Source of the DNA: Clarkia xantiana subsp. parviflora
Lineage: Eukaryota > Streptophyta > Magnoliopsida > Myrtales > Onagraceae
Direction: 5' to 3'
DNA length: 64,000 bases
NCBI GenBank assembly: GCA_036873135.1
Contig: JAPTYO010000012.1
Span: 13,834,090-13,898,089, forward strand
Below are positions 1 through 10,988 of this stretch, in pieces. Positions within the stretch are counted from its first letter, which is position 1, and each line of letters starts with the position of its first letter. Position numbers and translations under genes: made by a program. The notes beneath the pieces are model-generated. The model had not been told where the DNA came from. It saw only the letters and a list, made by a program, of their open reading frames with translations, and ran no database searches.

Positions 1-3000
1 CCCGGACACGACACTGACCAGTGTCGGGAGCTGAAGAAGGAAATAGAGAAGCTTATCCAGAGGGGAAAGCTAAAGGAGTTCGTGGAAGACTCACGCTGCA
101 AGCCCCGTTCTCGGTCCCGGTCAAGGTCCAAGTCTCGATCGAGGTCCCCAAGAAAAAGGAGGTCTTCTGCCACAGAGCCTTCGGAAGGTCCCTCGGGGTC
201 CCGACAGAAGAGGATTATTAATGTGATCCATGGAGGGTTCGCTGCGGGGGGTGACACATCGGCCTCTCGGGAGCGTTATGCCAACCAAGTACCAGTCGCG
301 GTGGTTTTGGGAAAAAGATCGCGGTCGTGGACTCCGAAGGAAGAGATGGAGATCACCTTCTCGGCGAAGGATCTGGAGGGAGTAGAGACCCCCCATGAAG
401 ATGCCCTAGTAGTAACGCTGGATATAGGAGGTTTTGAAGTGAAGAGGATCCTCATCGATGGAGGGAGCTCCTCCGACATCCTCTTCTCCGACGCCCTGGA
501 GCAGATGGGAAAGAAGAAGAAAGATTTGCGGGAGGTTAACTTCCCGATGGTAGGATTTTGTGGCACAACCTCTTATCCGTTAGGGGTTATCACACTGCCC
601 GTGTGGTTCGGCAGTGGCTGGAAAATGGAGAAGCGAGATGTGGAGTTCGTGGTGGTCGAATCCACAGGAACGTACAACGCAATCATTGGAAGAACCACCA
701 TCAACCCTCTGATGGCGGTAGCCTCGACCGTCCACCAAAAACTGAAGTTCCCAACCGAGAATGGGGTAGGCGAGGTGAAAGGCGACCAAGTGGCGTCGAG
801 ACGATGCTATGTCAACGCCACCAGGAGATCAAGGAAGGAGGCCATGTCAGTGCTCCAGACAGACACTGACCCTCGAGAGGAGTTTGGGCGTCCCGCCCCC
901 ATGGAGGACCTAAAGGAAGTCGAGATAGATGGGCCCGAGAGGAAGGTGAAAATCGGGTCAGCCTTATCCGACGAGAGGGCCCAAGAGCTGATTGCGCTCT
1001 TGCAAGAATTTAAGGAGCTGTTTGCCTGGTCCCCGAGCGATATGCCGGGAATCAGCCGGGATGTGATCGAGCACGAACTAAATATCGACCCTGCGATCAA
1101 GCCAATAGCGCAGAAGAGGCGTCCGATGGGGGTAGACAAGAGGATTGCAATCCAACAGGAGGTTGGCAGGTTGCTCGACGCTGGATTCATTAGGGAGATC
1201 CGATTCCAGACATGGGTAGCCAACCCAGTGCTGGTAAGGAAAAGCAACGGGAAATGGAGGATGTGTGTCGACTTCCGCGACCTAAACAAGGCCTGTCCGA
1301 AGGACTGTTATCCGCTCCCGCGGATCGATCAGCTGGTGGATGCTACATCAGGGCATGAGCTGCTGAGCTTTATGGACGCTTATTCTGGCTACAACCAGAT
1401 AAAGATGGCGAAGAAGGATGCCCAACATACCGCCTTCTATGCTGACAGCGAGGTCTTCCAGTATGATGTCATGCCTTTCGGCCTGGTGAACGCAGGGGCG
1501 ACCTATCAGAGAATGGTGAACAAACTGTTCGGGGATATGATCGGAGGTACCATGGAAGCCTACGTAGATGATATGCTGGTGAAGTCCCGACAAGCATCGG
1601 ACCATGTCAGTAATTTGGCTATGGCCTTCGAGAGGATGAAACTCCACCAGGTCCGCCTAAATCCAGCCAAGTGTGCTTTCGGAGTCCATTCAGGGAAGTT
1701 CTTAGGCTTCATGGTGAGCCAGAGGGGGATCGAGGTGAACCCCGAAAAGCTAAGGGCGATAGAAGAGATGAAGTCCCCGGCAAACCACAGGGAGGTGCAA
1801 GTGTTGAACGGTCGCCTGGCTTCGATGAACCGCTTCTTGTCCAAGGCCAGCGACCGGTCAATGCCGTTTTTTAACGTATTAAGGGCCAACCGGCAATTTG
1901 AATGGTCCGATGAATGCGAGGAAGCGTTTCAGACGCTCAAGCAACATCTTCGCGATCTCCCACCACTTGCGAAGCCGGATCCAGGCGAGCCACTCTATCT
2001 TTATTTGGCTATTTCGTCGTTTGCAATAAGCTCTGTTCTAGTTAAAGCTGTCAAGGGCAATCAAATCCCCGTCTATTATGTAAGCAAGGCGTTTGCCAAG
2101 AGTGAAATGAATTATCCTCCGATTGAGAAGTACCTCTTTGCGTTGATTATTACTGCTAGAAAGTTACGGCCTTACTTCCATGCACATGAAATTACGGTGT
2201 TGACTGATCAGCCATTAAAACACTTCTTGAATCGGCCCGATGCGTCGGGGAGACTAGTAAAGTGGGCCGTTGAACTTAGCGAGTTTCGAATTCATTTCGC
2301 TCCAAGAACGGCTATCAAAGGGCAGGCATTGGCCGACTTTATAGTTGAATCTACCATTCCCGATCCTGAAGCATCGAAAATAGTAGAGGGGGCAACGGGG
2401 GATAGCAAAGAGATCCCGGAGGCTCCAATGATGGAGAAGTCAAATGAGTCAAACACTTGGGAGTTGTACACGGATGGATCCTCAAGTTCGGATGGATCGG
2501 GTGCGGGGTTCGTATTGATTCCGCCAGGCGGGTCTGAGCCACTTCGATACGCATTGGCCCTAACATTTAAAGCTACCAATAACGAAGCGGAGTATGAAGC
2601 TCTCATAACGGGGCTGAAAATCGCTAAGGGCACAGGAATCGATCATTTAAGGGTAAAGTGCGATGCAAGCCTGATTGTAAATCAGGTTCGGGGGCAGTAT
2701 GGAGCAAAGAATCCAATCATGAAGAAGTACCTTCGGGAGGCTCAGACATTAAAAGAAAGCTTCAAAAGCTTCGATATAGAAGCAATCCCGAGAGAAAAGA
2801 ACGTGGAGGCCGATGCCTTGAGCAAATTTGCCTTGGGGGCACCTTTGGAGGAGACTCGGAGGGTACACTTCTTGGAGAAGGTGATTCTGTCGACGACCGA
2901 TCCATCGGAAATATACGCTATCGGGACAGGGCCAGAGGAGGAGCCCACGTGGATGACCCCGATAATTGTGTACCTAACTACGGGGGCACTGCCTGAAAAC

Positions 3001-4218
3001 AAAGTGGCGGCAGAACGACTGCGACGAATGTCAATTAACTACGCGATGGTGGATAACCAGTTGTACAAGAAGGGTTTGCTCTCGACACCTTTCCTGAAAT
3101 GCGTAGCAGAACCCGACACGACCCGAATTTTGAGAGAACTACATGAAGGAGTCGCAGCCTGTCACGAAGGCGCCCGATCCATCCTGAGAAAGGCGTTGAA
3201 CTTGGGATACTATTGGCCTACGATGAATAAGGAGGCAACGGCGCTTGTTCGATCCTGTGACGCGTGTCAGAGATACGCCTCGAATATCACAGCCCCCGCT
3301 GCTGATTTGACGCCCATTGGGAGTGCTTGGCCCTTCGCGCAGTGGGGCATTGACCTGGTGGGACCCCTTCCGAAAGCAAAAAGCCAGTGCACACATCTAC
3401 TGGTCGCAATCGATTACTTCTCGAAGTGGATCGAGGCTAAGCCTCTAGCCAAGACAACAGCGGGACATATCATTAAGTTCCTCCAGACCCGAATCTTGTC
3501 AAGATATGGGGTGCCGAAGGTGATCATCAGTGATAACGGTCCTCCGTTTAATGGGGCCCAGTTGGAAAGGTTCCTAGACGAGTTCAATATCGAGCATCGG
3601 ACAGCATCCGTTCGTCACGCCCAGACCAATGGGCAGGTGGAGGCTGCCAACAAAATCGTGATGGAGGGCTTGAAGAAGAGGGTCTACGCTTTGGACGGAA
3701 AATGGCTAGACGAGCTGGAGAACGTGTTGTGGGCGGTCCGAACGACACCCAAACGATCAACAGGTGAAACCCCGTTTGCACTTGTTTATGGGACGGAGGC
3801 GGTCGCTCCCGTAGAAATCGCTGTGGCGTCCCATCGAACCAGATGCTATGAGCCCTCGACGAGTCCAGGAAAAGCCAAGATAGGACCTTTGACGAATGAC
3901 GAAACCAGGCGCCTGGAGTTATCCTTGCTAGAGGAAAAACGGCTAGAGGCCGACATAACACAAGCTCGGATGCGCCTAGCGACGGCCAGATACTATAACC
4001 GGAAGGTCAGGTCGCGACAGTTCTACGCGGGGGAGCTGGTCCTGCGTCGGAATGAGTTCGCTCTCCAGGATCGGATCAACAAGCTGTCTCCGAAATGGGA
4101 AGGGCCTTACAAGATCGTAGGCATGCCGGCCTCAAATGCTTACAAGCTAGAAGACCTCGACGGTAAAGTATTACGAAACACCTTTAGTGGTGAACATCTG
4201 AAGAAATGTCATGTTTGA
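1..4218 (+). CDS. Gag(C-terminus)-Pol polyprotein of Tat element 1, 5' partial
   Basis: This polyprotein packages element RNA, copies it to DNA and integrates it. The frame is open from base 1, so the ATG at 82 is internal. Residues 1-28 are the end of gag; GHDTDQC is the tail of its zinc knuckle. An arginine/serine-rich stretch follows (about residues 37-56). The aspartic protease motif LIDGGSSSDILF is near residue 151. Reverse transcriptase has YVDDML at 1561-1578. A Ty3-type RNase H lies around 1980-2330 with its first catalytic Asp region degenerate (LYLYLAISS). A second, archaeal-like RNase H at 2460-2835 has YTDGSS, NNEAEYEAL and ADAL motifs. Integrase has an HHCC finger (about 3145-3280) and D,D,E motifs (GIDLVGP, ISDNGPPF, NGQVEAANK). 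No stop or frameshift interrupts the 1,405 visible codons, so pol may be functional. It ends 100-odd bases before a tandem-repeat spacer. Confidence 0.95.
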   Translation, partial: PGHDTDQCRELKKEIEKLIQRGKLKEFVEDSRCKPRSRSRSRSKSRSRSPRKRRSSATEPSEGPSGSRQKRIINVIHGGFAAGGDTSASRERYANQVPVAVVLGKRSRSWTPKEEMEITFSAKDLEGVETPHEDALVVTLDIGGFEVKRILIDGGSSSDILFSDALEQMGKKKKDLREVNFPMVGFCGTTSYPLGVITLPVWFGSGWKMEKRDVEFVVVESTGTYNAIIGRTTINPLMAVASTVHQKLKFPTENGVGEVKGDQVASRRCYVNATRRSRKEAMSVLQTDTDPREEFGRPAPMEDLKEVEIDGPERKVKIGSALSDERAQELIALLQEFKELFAWSPSDMPGISRDVIEHELNIDPAIKPIAQKRRPMGVDKRIAIQQEVGRLLDAGFIREIRFQTWVANPVLVRKSNGKWRMCVDFRDLNKACPKDCYPLPRIDQLVDATSGHELLSFMDAYSGYNQIKMAKKDAQHTAFYADSEVFQYDVMPFGLVNAGATYQRMVNKLFGDMIGGTMEAYVDDMLVKSRQASDHVSNLAMAFERMKLHQVRLNPAKCAFGVHSGKFLGFMVSQRGIEVNPEKLRAIEEMKSPANHREVQVLNGRLASMNRFLSKASDRSMPFFNVLRANRQFEWSDECEEAFQTLKQHLRDLPPLAKPDPGEPLYLYLAISSFAISSVLVKAVKGNQIPVYYVSKAFAKSEMNYPPIEKYLFALIITARKLRPYFHAHEITVLTDQPLKHFLNRPDASGRLVKWAVELSEFRIHFAPRTAIKGQALADFIVESTIPDPEASKIVEGATGDSKEIPEAPMMEKSNESNTWELYTDGSSSSDGSGAGFVLIPPGGSEPLRYALALTFKATNNEAEYEALITGLKIAKGTGIDHLRVKCDASLIVNQVRGQYGAKNPIMKKYLREAQTLKESFKSFDIEAIPREKNVEADALSKFALGAPLEETRRVHFLEKVILSTTDPSEIYAIGTGPEEEPTWMTPIIVYLTTGALPENKVAAERLRRMSINYAMVDNQLYKKGLLSTPFLKCVAEPDTTRILRELHEGVAACHEGARSILRKALNLGYYWPTMNKEATALVRSCDACQRYASNITAPAADLTPIGSAWPFAQWGIDLVGPLPKAKSQCTHLLVAIDYFSKWIEAKPLAKTTAGHIIKFLQTRILSRYGVPKVIISDNGPPFNGAQLERFLDEFNIEHRTASVRHAQTNGQVEAANKIVMEGLKKRVYALDGKWLDELENVLWAVRTTPKRSTGETPFALVYGTEAVAPVEIAVASHRTRCYEPSTSPGKAKIGPLTNDETRRLELSLLEEKRLEADITQARMRLATARYYNRKVRSRQFYAGELVLRRNEFALQDRINKLSPKWEGPYKIVGMPASNAYKLEDLDGKVLRNTFSGEHLKKCHV

Positions 4219-4334
4219 CAAATAAGTCGCCCGTAGAGGCGCAACGATGTAATCAAGTCACCCTGAGTGGTGCATGCCATGTTAAAGACATCAATCAATA
4301 AAGAGGTTACTTCTGATCAAAGTGTTCCTAAGTT

Positions 4335-4890
4335 ATCCTTAAGTTTTTAAGGTTCGATTAAAAAGCGTCATTGGACGTCCGAAAATCCTTAAGTTTTTAA
4401 GGTTCGATTTTAAAAGCGTCATTGGACGTCCGAAAATCCTTAAGTTTTAAGGTTCGATCAAAAAGCGTCCTTGGACGTCCGAAAATCCTTAAGTTTTTAA
4501 GGTTCAATTTTAAAAGCGTCATTGGACGTCCGAAAATCCTTAAGTTTTAAGGTTCGATCAAAAAGCGTCCTTGGACGTCCGAAAATCCTTAAGTTTTTAA
4601 GGTTCGATTAAAAAGCGTCCTTGGACGTCCGAAAATCCTTAAGTTTTTAAGGTTCGATTTTAAAAGCGTCATTGGACGTCCAAAAATCCTTAAGTTTTAA
4701 GGTTCGGTTAAAAAGCGTCCTTGGACGTCCGAAAATCCTTAAGTTTTTAAGGTTCGACTTTAAAGCGTCATTGGACGTCCGAAAAGTCCTTAAGTTTTTA
4801 AGGCTCGACTTTAAAGCGTCATTGGACGTCCGAAAAGTCCTTAAGTTTTTAAGGCTCGATTTTAAGGCGTCATAGGACGATGGAAAACTT
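4335..4890 (+). repeat. Tandem repeat array, about 50-bp units, in Tat element 1
   Basis: About ten head-to-tail copies of a 50-52 bp unit are visible. Each unit carries two self-complementary words, CCTTAAG with a T-run and AAGG, and TTGGACGTCCGAA. Units differ by single bases and by one or two T or A residues. The array sits between the stop codon of pol and the stop codon of the convergent antisense gene. The short ORFs read across it are by-products of the repeat. Confidence 0.9.
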
Positions 4891-4995
4891 CAGGGTCCGA
4901 TAGAAGAGTTACGAGAAACATTCATAAAAGGCTCGAAGGCCCAAAAGGTTCGATACAAAAAGGATAATAAGAAAGAAGTACAAGGACTTAAGATT

Positions 4996-7760
4996 CTAAA
5001 CTTGATCGCCAGGTGCTGAATCTTCAGAAGGCTTCGGAGGGGCAGGCTCGCCGGCGTCTTCAGAGGAGCTTTCGGAAGGAAGGTTGAGGTACGTCTCTGC
5101 GGCGGGGCCAAGAGTCTTAGACTTTCTCAGATCGATGGAGTCCCCATAAGTCTCGTTAAGCTCTTCGACAATGTCAAGGATGGCATTCTGCAAATCCTCT
5201 TGACAATGCTTCGCTGCATCCTCCTTGAAGTCCTCCGAGCTTCGGTACTCCTCGCGGCCTTGGACCTTCGCGTTTGTTAATTGGGCGGAGTGATCCGCCC
5301 TCGCCTCTTCTAGCTCCGCGATGGCCCTCTGCTTCTCGAGCTTCAGCCGCTCCGCAGTTTCCTGCAATGCTGCCCTCTCGAAAGCAAACTGGCCCCGATC
5401 CGCCAGGGCCGCCTGCTGCTCCCTCTTGAGCGAGCTCTCAAGACTTAAGATTTGCCGCTGATAGGACTGGGCCTCTTGGGTAAGCTTGGCTCGGAGCTCC
5501 TCGACCTGCTGCCTAAATTCTTCGGCCCGCGCCTCAGCTCGCTTCTCACCCTCCTCCCTTCGGAGCCTTGACGCCTCGGAGGCAGCCAGGTCCTCCTGGA
5601 GCTTGGTCAGGCTCTCGAGGTTGGAGTTGGCCCGCTCCCGCTCCAAAGCCTCTCGCAACAACAGGATGTAGCCGAAGCAACGATCCTGGTCCGCGATTTC
5701 CTGAAAAGAAAAAAGAAGCTTAGTACTCAAAAAATCGGAACACCCACAGATAAACAAAAGAAAGATGCACTTACCTCTACCCGACGGACAGCCATCGCCC
5801 GAATATCAGCATCGATGTCGTCCCCTTCCAGAGAAAGGGGACGCCTCAAAGAAGGCGGAACCGAGCCCGACACCAAGTGCAAGGCTAGGTTCTTCTCCTG
5901 GCACCCCCGATATAGAGGGACCCCCTGGAGGGACTCCACCGGTCTCCAAGGCTCGGAGCCCTGGTCCGAAGAGAAGGCCCGATAGTAGTCCCCGTCCAAA
6001 GGGAACGGGGGTACTACCAGGCGAGGCTCTTCAGCCTCCTCACTCACTCGAGCTTCGGGGGTTGCACCCCTAGCTGGCGAAGATGGTGGTGGCGAAGATG
6101 GCGGGGCGGAAGACGACGCTGGCGTGGTAGGAAGTGGAGAAGCCTTCCCACCAGATGACTTCACGGGAGTCAGCCTCGACTTCCCTCGGAGGGTGAGACC
6201 TTCCTCCTCAGCTCGGTCATCAGAAGGGGAGTCTTCCAGGCTGGTCACCCGACCAAACTCCCCCGAGCTTCCGTCGGGGTATCTTCTACCACCGGCTCCA
6301 CTGCAGGCGCGGAGTCTGAGGCAGGCGTAGCAGGGGCGACGTCCGCAGGACCTGCAGCGGGGCGAATAAATCGAGGGATTAGTGTGATATCGGTGTGCCA
6401 GATTAGACGACGCTCCATATATCTCTCCTTGCCGAAAAAATCATAATAGCCCGCTTCGAGGACATGCGGAGTCTCCCCTCGAAGGATATTCTTGACATCC
6501 CTAACTCGTCCCTCCATATCGGAGGCCTGAAGATCCTGAGGTACTAACTCCCTATACCTTTTTATAGCACGAAAGACTGCCTTACCTTCTTTTTCGGAAC
6601 GAACACCGAAGGCGGCCCTGACCGCGTCTGCATTAGTCTGCTTGGAGGTGGGGGCAGACCTAGGAGCCTCGGAGGTCCTCGCCCTCTTCTTGGACGGCCC
6701 CGACGGGGCAGAAATCTTCCGGTGGGAAGACTTCTTCTTACGCTTCAGCGAGTGGGAGGCATCGGTGTCCTCCTGAAATAGACGGGCAGTCAGCGATGTT
6801 CGAGGAGCTGTAAGCAGTGAAAAAGAAACAATTAGAAAATTACCCAGAGAATTACATTGGAAACACCGTCGCGAACTTTTCCTCCGGAAGTAGGGTCGAT
6901 TAGCATAACCCCAACTTTGAGCCGCTGCTGGTCGGTGACAGAGGTGGCCTCAAAGGGTAGGTAACCCTTCTCCCAGCGGCGAGCCTGGATAAGCATCAAG
7001 GCTCTCTTGGTCTGTTCCGACCACGAGCGAAAAGGCACGGGGGGATCAGCCTCCACGACAGTCTTCGGCCACTCGATGGGACCAGGCTGGATGAAGAAAT
7101 ACTGCCCCTTCCAGTTAGCATTATCATTCCCCTTGTCGGAGATGATGGCCCGTTCCTTGCAAGGCTTCCAGGACGTCTTCCTGTCCCAGCCTAGCTCCCT
7201 ATACTGCTCCTCGGTCCCCTCGGGCTGGCGGGGGGTGAAGGAGCAAATCCCGTCCTTGTTGCAGGTCATCTTGTAGAGAACCCGCCAAAGCTCCAGGGAA
7301 TAGCTCCAATCTTCCCCGTTGATATCACACCACACTTGGAAAGCAATCCATGTGCGGATTGCGTGTGGGGAGAAGGTCGTAGGATACGTCTTGTAATGAT
7401 TGCACAACTCCACCCAACTCGGGCAGAAGGGCAGTCGAATTCCTGCACTGATCTGCCCTGGGGAGATGAATACCTCATCTCCTTTGGGGAGGGTAATCTC
7501 AGGCTCACGAGAATCGAATTTGTCGTAGGGGTAGCGAGCCCCGAAGGAGGATTCAAAAATACCACACTCTCTAAGGGCCCTATCAAAGCTAATAGGTGCG
7601 AGGGTGTTCTTGAGGTACTTGAAGACGAAGGGTTGGCCAATAGTAGCAGATCCCTTGGCTGAAAATCGTCGAAGGAAGGAAAGAAGGACAAAATTGAAAC
7701 CTAAAGGAAAACAAAGACGAAAAGGAAAGGAACAATAAGAAGAAGAATCTTACCAGACAT
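4996..7760 (-). pseudogene. Antisense accessory gene (aORF) of Tat element 1, one-base frameshift
   Basis: Four exons can be inferred on the - strand: 7760-7754 (ATGTCTG), 7658-6844, 6772-5775 and 5700-4996. All have GT-AG borders, and the first intron joins in phase exactly as in element 2. The product would be about 841 residues, against 840 in element 2. Exon 2 carries a conserved block (GIRLPF, FSPHAIRTWIAF, ANWKGQYFFIQPG) that I take to be the plant putative gypsy-type transposon family (PF04195, Transposase_28). Exon 3 is Lys-rich and then Pro/Ser-rich. Exon 4 is a long coiled coil ending in an acidic tail. Function is unknown. Exon 3 has lost one G in a G-run near 6260, which shifts the frame; the exon is otherwise open. 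The exon 3 start is chosen at the acceptor that keeps phase; another AG 40 bases upstream would not. Confidence 0.8.
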
Positions 7761-7913
7761 AGTGACTGAGTCCTGATTGAAGAAGCTTGAAGTGCCTGAG
7801 ACACTGGTAAAAACCTGAATCGCCGGTGAAAACTTGAAATTTGGAGAATCAGAGCTCTAGGATCGCAGAAAAGGAGAGGTAAAAGAAAGGTGAAACAGTG
7901 CCTAGGGTTAGGG

Positions 7914-7922
7914 CTTTATAAG
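7914..7922 (-). promoter_or_regulatory. Candidate TATA box of the antisense gene, element 1
   Basis: CTTATAAAG on the - strand lies about 155 bases upstream of the antisense gene's ATG at 7760. Elements 2 and 3 have TATA-like words 160-190 bases upstream of the same gene. Assignment rests on position and conservation. Confidence 0.55.
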
Positions 7923-8320
7923 AAACAAAAAGAAGCTGAAGAGGCGGGCAATCAAAGCCACGGGACTCGAAACGACTCAATCATGACCATCCAAGGAAAA
8001 ACGTGCGAATTCAGAAAATGGGAAAGGTTTTAATCTGAACCGTCAGGACGCATGGGACGAATAAGACAAGAGACAATGACGTATTGGGACGGTTGAAAAG
8101 TGCTTTTTCAGCAGATAAGCATGCAGAACCCGAAACGTTCCTTCATCTCTCATCAGCATTAAATGCTGGTCTGATCAAAAATCCTTTCGAATACAAACAA
8201 GATCCCAGAAGATCTCGAGAAGATCAAGGCAATGGCCTCCGACATTCCACGCCAAGACCTCCGATAAAGATACGAAGGAGTCCGACGTTGGAAGACGCGA
8301 CGCACTATAAGTCCCTCACG

Positions 8321-8333
8321 TCTTGGGGGCAGA
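8321..8333 (+). other. Polypurine tract, element 1
   Basis: TCTTGGGGGCAGA directly abuts the 3' LTR start TGATGGG. The same TTGGGGGCA core lies next to the 3' LTR in elements 2 and 3. This is the plus-strand priming site in reverse transcription. Confidence 0.8.
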
Positions 8334-8975
8334 TGATGGGCCCCGGCGAAGGCCGTTAGGCCCCTTAACGATTAACAAACGGCGACTAGGCCCGTTGGGC
8401 TAGAAGCTGGGCTGTTAGAAGACTAAGGGCTCCGACAGAAGGAGGCCCCGACATCGAAAGACCCCGAGCAAGTATGGCTCCGACAGGGGAAGGCACCGAA
8501 AATATCGGACCTGGACGTAGTCGGTCCCGATATGGGAGTTGGCACCACTCCCCGAAACCGAATCCTTAACAACTTAACTCGGGAGCCTCCGATAACGATC
8601 GGGGCTCACCAGTAAGAGCACAATCCCGGAAATCTCGCCATGATCACAGTAGTGATATAATGGGCGAGATATGTGGGATACGAATAACTGTACGAGATAC
8701 AGGGCAAGATACGTGGCGAGATACGTGGGATAGTGGATAACGATCCAACCGCCTAACCAGGTAACTGGGATGGCCTTTCCTCTATAAAAGGAGGGAAGTT
8801 ATCCCAGATTAGGGTTACGTTTTACACACACACATATTGCTTGCTCTGTTGACTGCCATACTTACGTTAAGCATCGGAGAGGGATTCTGGGCCACTGCCC
8901 TCTATCCCCTTCTGCAGGATTGCGAGGAGCTAAGGAATCCGTCATCGTAACCGGAGCTCACGTCGTGATCCAACA
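8334..8975 (+). repeat. 3' LTR of Tat element 1
   Basis: The LTR is 642 bp long, begins TGATGGG and ends CCAACA. It shares layout and short words with the 741-bp LTR of element 2 but is a different family. AATAT at 8976-8980 is the expected copy of the target duplication; the partner is outside the window. Confidence 0.88.
8783..8790 (+). promoter_or_regulatory. LTR promoter TATA box, element 1
   Basis: TATAAAAG lies in the LTR in the context CCTCTATAAAAGGAGG. It sits in the same LTR region as the TATATAAAG of element 2 and would drive genomic RNA synthesis. Confidence 0.7.
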
Positions 8976-9403
8976 AATATGAACCTGACAGAAAAGCTGA
9001 TTATGTAAGATGGTAACAGAATGTGCATAAGCTGACTTGTGTTCTTAAGAAATTGGTGATTTTGTATCTTGAAACCCAAAAACTATTTTTGATAAACATA
9101 TTAACGGGAATGTTCAACACATACCTTCAATTGATTAATTCTCTGCAGTTGAACGGGGGTTAGCATAAGTAATCACTTTTCCCTCACGATTCCAATTGCT
9201 AACTCTAATGGAGCAAACTGCAATTTTCCAACTTTTTACTCTCAGGGGCATTTATTCAAACACTTGGGTGACAGTATTATGAATCAATACTGACGTTAGA
9301 TAACAGACTACACATCTTAATAAGTCTCGATGATCCATACTGAATCAGTTATGATTCGAAATAATAGTAATTCTCAATCATCCATCAAATGCGGCGAGAG
9401 ACA
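8976..9403. other. Intergenic, no gene seen
   Basis: This is AT-rich unique-looking DNA between Tat element 1 and the hAT-type element. No coding signal is seen. Confidence 0.6.
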
Positions 9404-9411
9404 CATACGAT

Positions 9412-9889
9412 TAGGGCTGGCGATGGTGAGGGTATGGTGCGAATAGCACTAATACCATAACCATACCATATTTTTTTCGCTCATACCATAACCATAACCA
9501 TAACCACTGCGGTTATGGTTATTCATACCATAACCATAACCATGGTTTTTAACCACGATTAAACCATTTAACCACAATCATTCAAACTAGTACAACATCA
9601 TTGTTTCATACAAGAAAAGTAAACATACATTCATTGTTTCATACACGAAATCCAAATTAAACATAACTTCGTGGTTTCACTTAATTAAAAAAACACATAT
9701 TCAATTTCCTATCACTTGCGATCATCGATCCTCATTCGTCATCACTTCCAATCGTGGTGACCTAATAATAAGAAATACAGACAAAAAAATAGTAGGTGGG
9801 AAAGGGAACGGAATAAGAATTATAATATTTGACTAATAATTAAAGTATAATAATAATGTATATATATAATAACAATATAAGTATTAGTA

Positions 9890-9920
<31 letters not shown>

Positions 9921-10108
9921 TTATATATATAGAGGTGATGGTTATAACCGCGGTTATGGACTGAATACCATAACCATAACCATAACCATTGCGGTTACAA
10001 GATTCATCACCATAACCGCCCCTCACCATAATGGTGCGGCTAACCATTGCGGTAAATGGTGCGAATAACCATGGTTATTTGAATTTCACCGCACCATTGC
10101 CGGCCCTA
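9412..10108 (-). mobile_element. hAT-type non-autonomous element
   Basis: The ends TAGGGCTGGC and GCCGGCCCTA are inverted. They are flanked by near-identical 8-bp sequences (catacgat at 9404-9411, tgtacgat at 10109-10116), as expected for hAT transposons. Inside are repeated CCATAA words and a TA-rich run. Bases around 9705-9780 match, in reverse orientation, the stretch at 50190-50250 in the hAT element at 49497-50531, so the two belong to one family in opposite orientations. No transposase is present. Confidence 0.75.
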
Positions 10109-10116
10109 TGTACGAT

Positions 10117-10983
10117 TATACTTCGTCAAATATCTGCATGAGTATATCGGTTTAGAGGGCTTTCTAGTGTATACCTGATTGAAGTTTTGGAAGATGAAAC
10201 ACCCACTTAAACGCTCCTGTGATTGAAGAAAAGCGCCCATGCAAAACGCTGATCTGCAACTATACCTATCCATATGAAAATGAAACCGACTATCTGCAAT
10301 TATGCCAGCAAATTGAAAACACCGAAAAGAAATCAGTAAACTTTTTTTTTTTGCCAATCGAAAGCAGTAAATTGATAAAGAAAATTTACCACAAAAAAAA
10401 AAAAAAACAGAAAAGACATGTTTACTGAGATTCATAAGCAATTTTCCAAAGATTAATTGACATACTACAGACATAATCTCATCAAATTAAGCTAAATTCA
10501 TCAGAGGAAATCCCTCCCAATGTATTGTCCCCCGTGCAAAATTCAACAGAGGAAATTCACCTGAGGAAATTAGCTAATCTCAACCAGTTTGTCAAGCAGT
10601 TGAATGTGAAGAGAATTGCGGTAATTAATCAAATCAACGGTTTTGATGGTTGAAGTGGTGGAGGAAAATTGTGTTTAATATTGACAATCGAAGCATCCGT
10701 TTTGGAAAACTGAAAAAACTCGGCAGCTGTAATAAATCACTACGTTTAGGAAAATTGAAAACACTACGTTTTGTTGGATTAGAAGGTTAGTGTTCTATCA
10801 TAAAACTTTTGAAATGGTTGAATGATGCACATAAAAATTATACAAAATTTAAGTTAGCTCGCATTAAAACTCGGAAGAAACAATTTATTCACCAATTATA
10901 AGGTTAGGTTATACTCGAAACTCAGAGCTCACGAAAAGTAATACTCAACCTAACTTGTAATATATCCAATAATGAAATGAGAA
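10117..10983. other. Intergenic, no gene seen
   Basis: AT-rich DNA with a T run (10340-10350) and an A run (10393-10407). Weak ORFs on both strands have no recognisable motif. It ends at the TAGCT target site of Tat element 2. Confidence 0.5.
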
Positions 10984-10988
10984 TAGCT

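Larger units (their letters stand above)
1..8975 (+). mobile_element. Tat-lineage Ty3/gypsy LTR retrotransposon, element 1 (5' end outside window)
   Basis: In order the element holds the gag C-terminus and a complete pol (1-4218), about ten tandem repeats of roughly 50 bp (4335-4890), an antisense spliced gene (7760-4996), a purine-rich polypurine tract and a 642-bp 3' LTR beginning TGATGGG and ending CCAACA. The second RNase H domain in pol and the antisense gene between pol and the 3' LTR are marks of the Tat lineage (Grande/RIRE2/Retand/Ogre relatives). The 5' LTR, primer binding site and most of gag lie to the left of base 1, so neither LTR identity nor the target duplication can be read. 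Confidence 0.93.

Noticed and set aside
4672..4875. Repetitive 67-codon frame
   Set aside because: It is a readthrough of the 50-bp tandem array.
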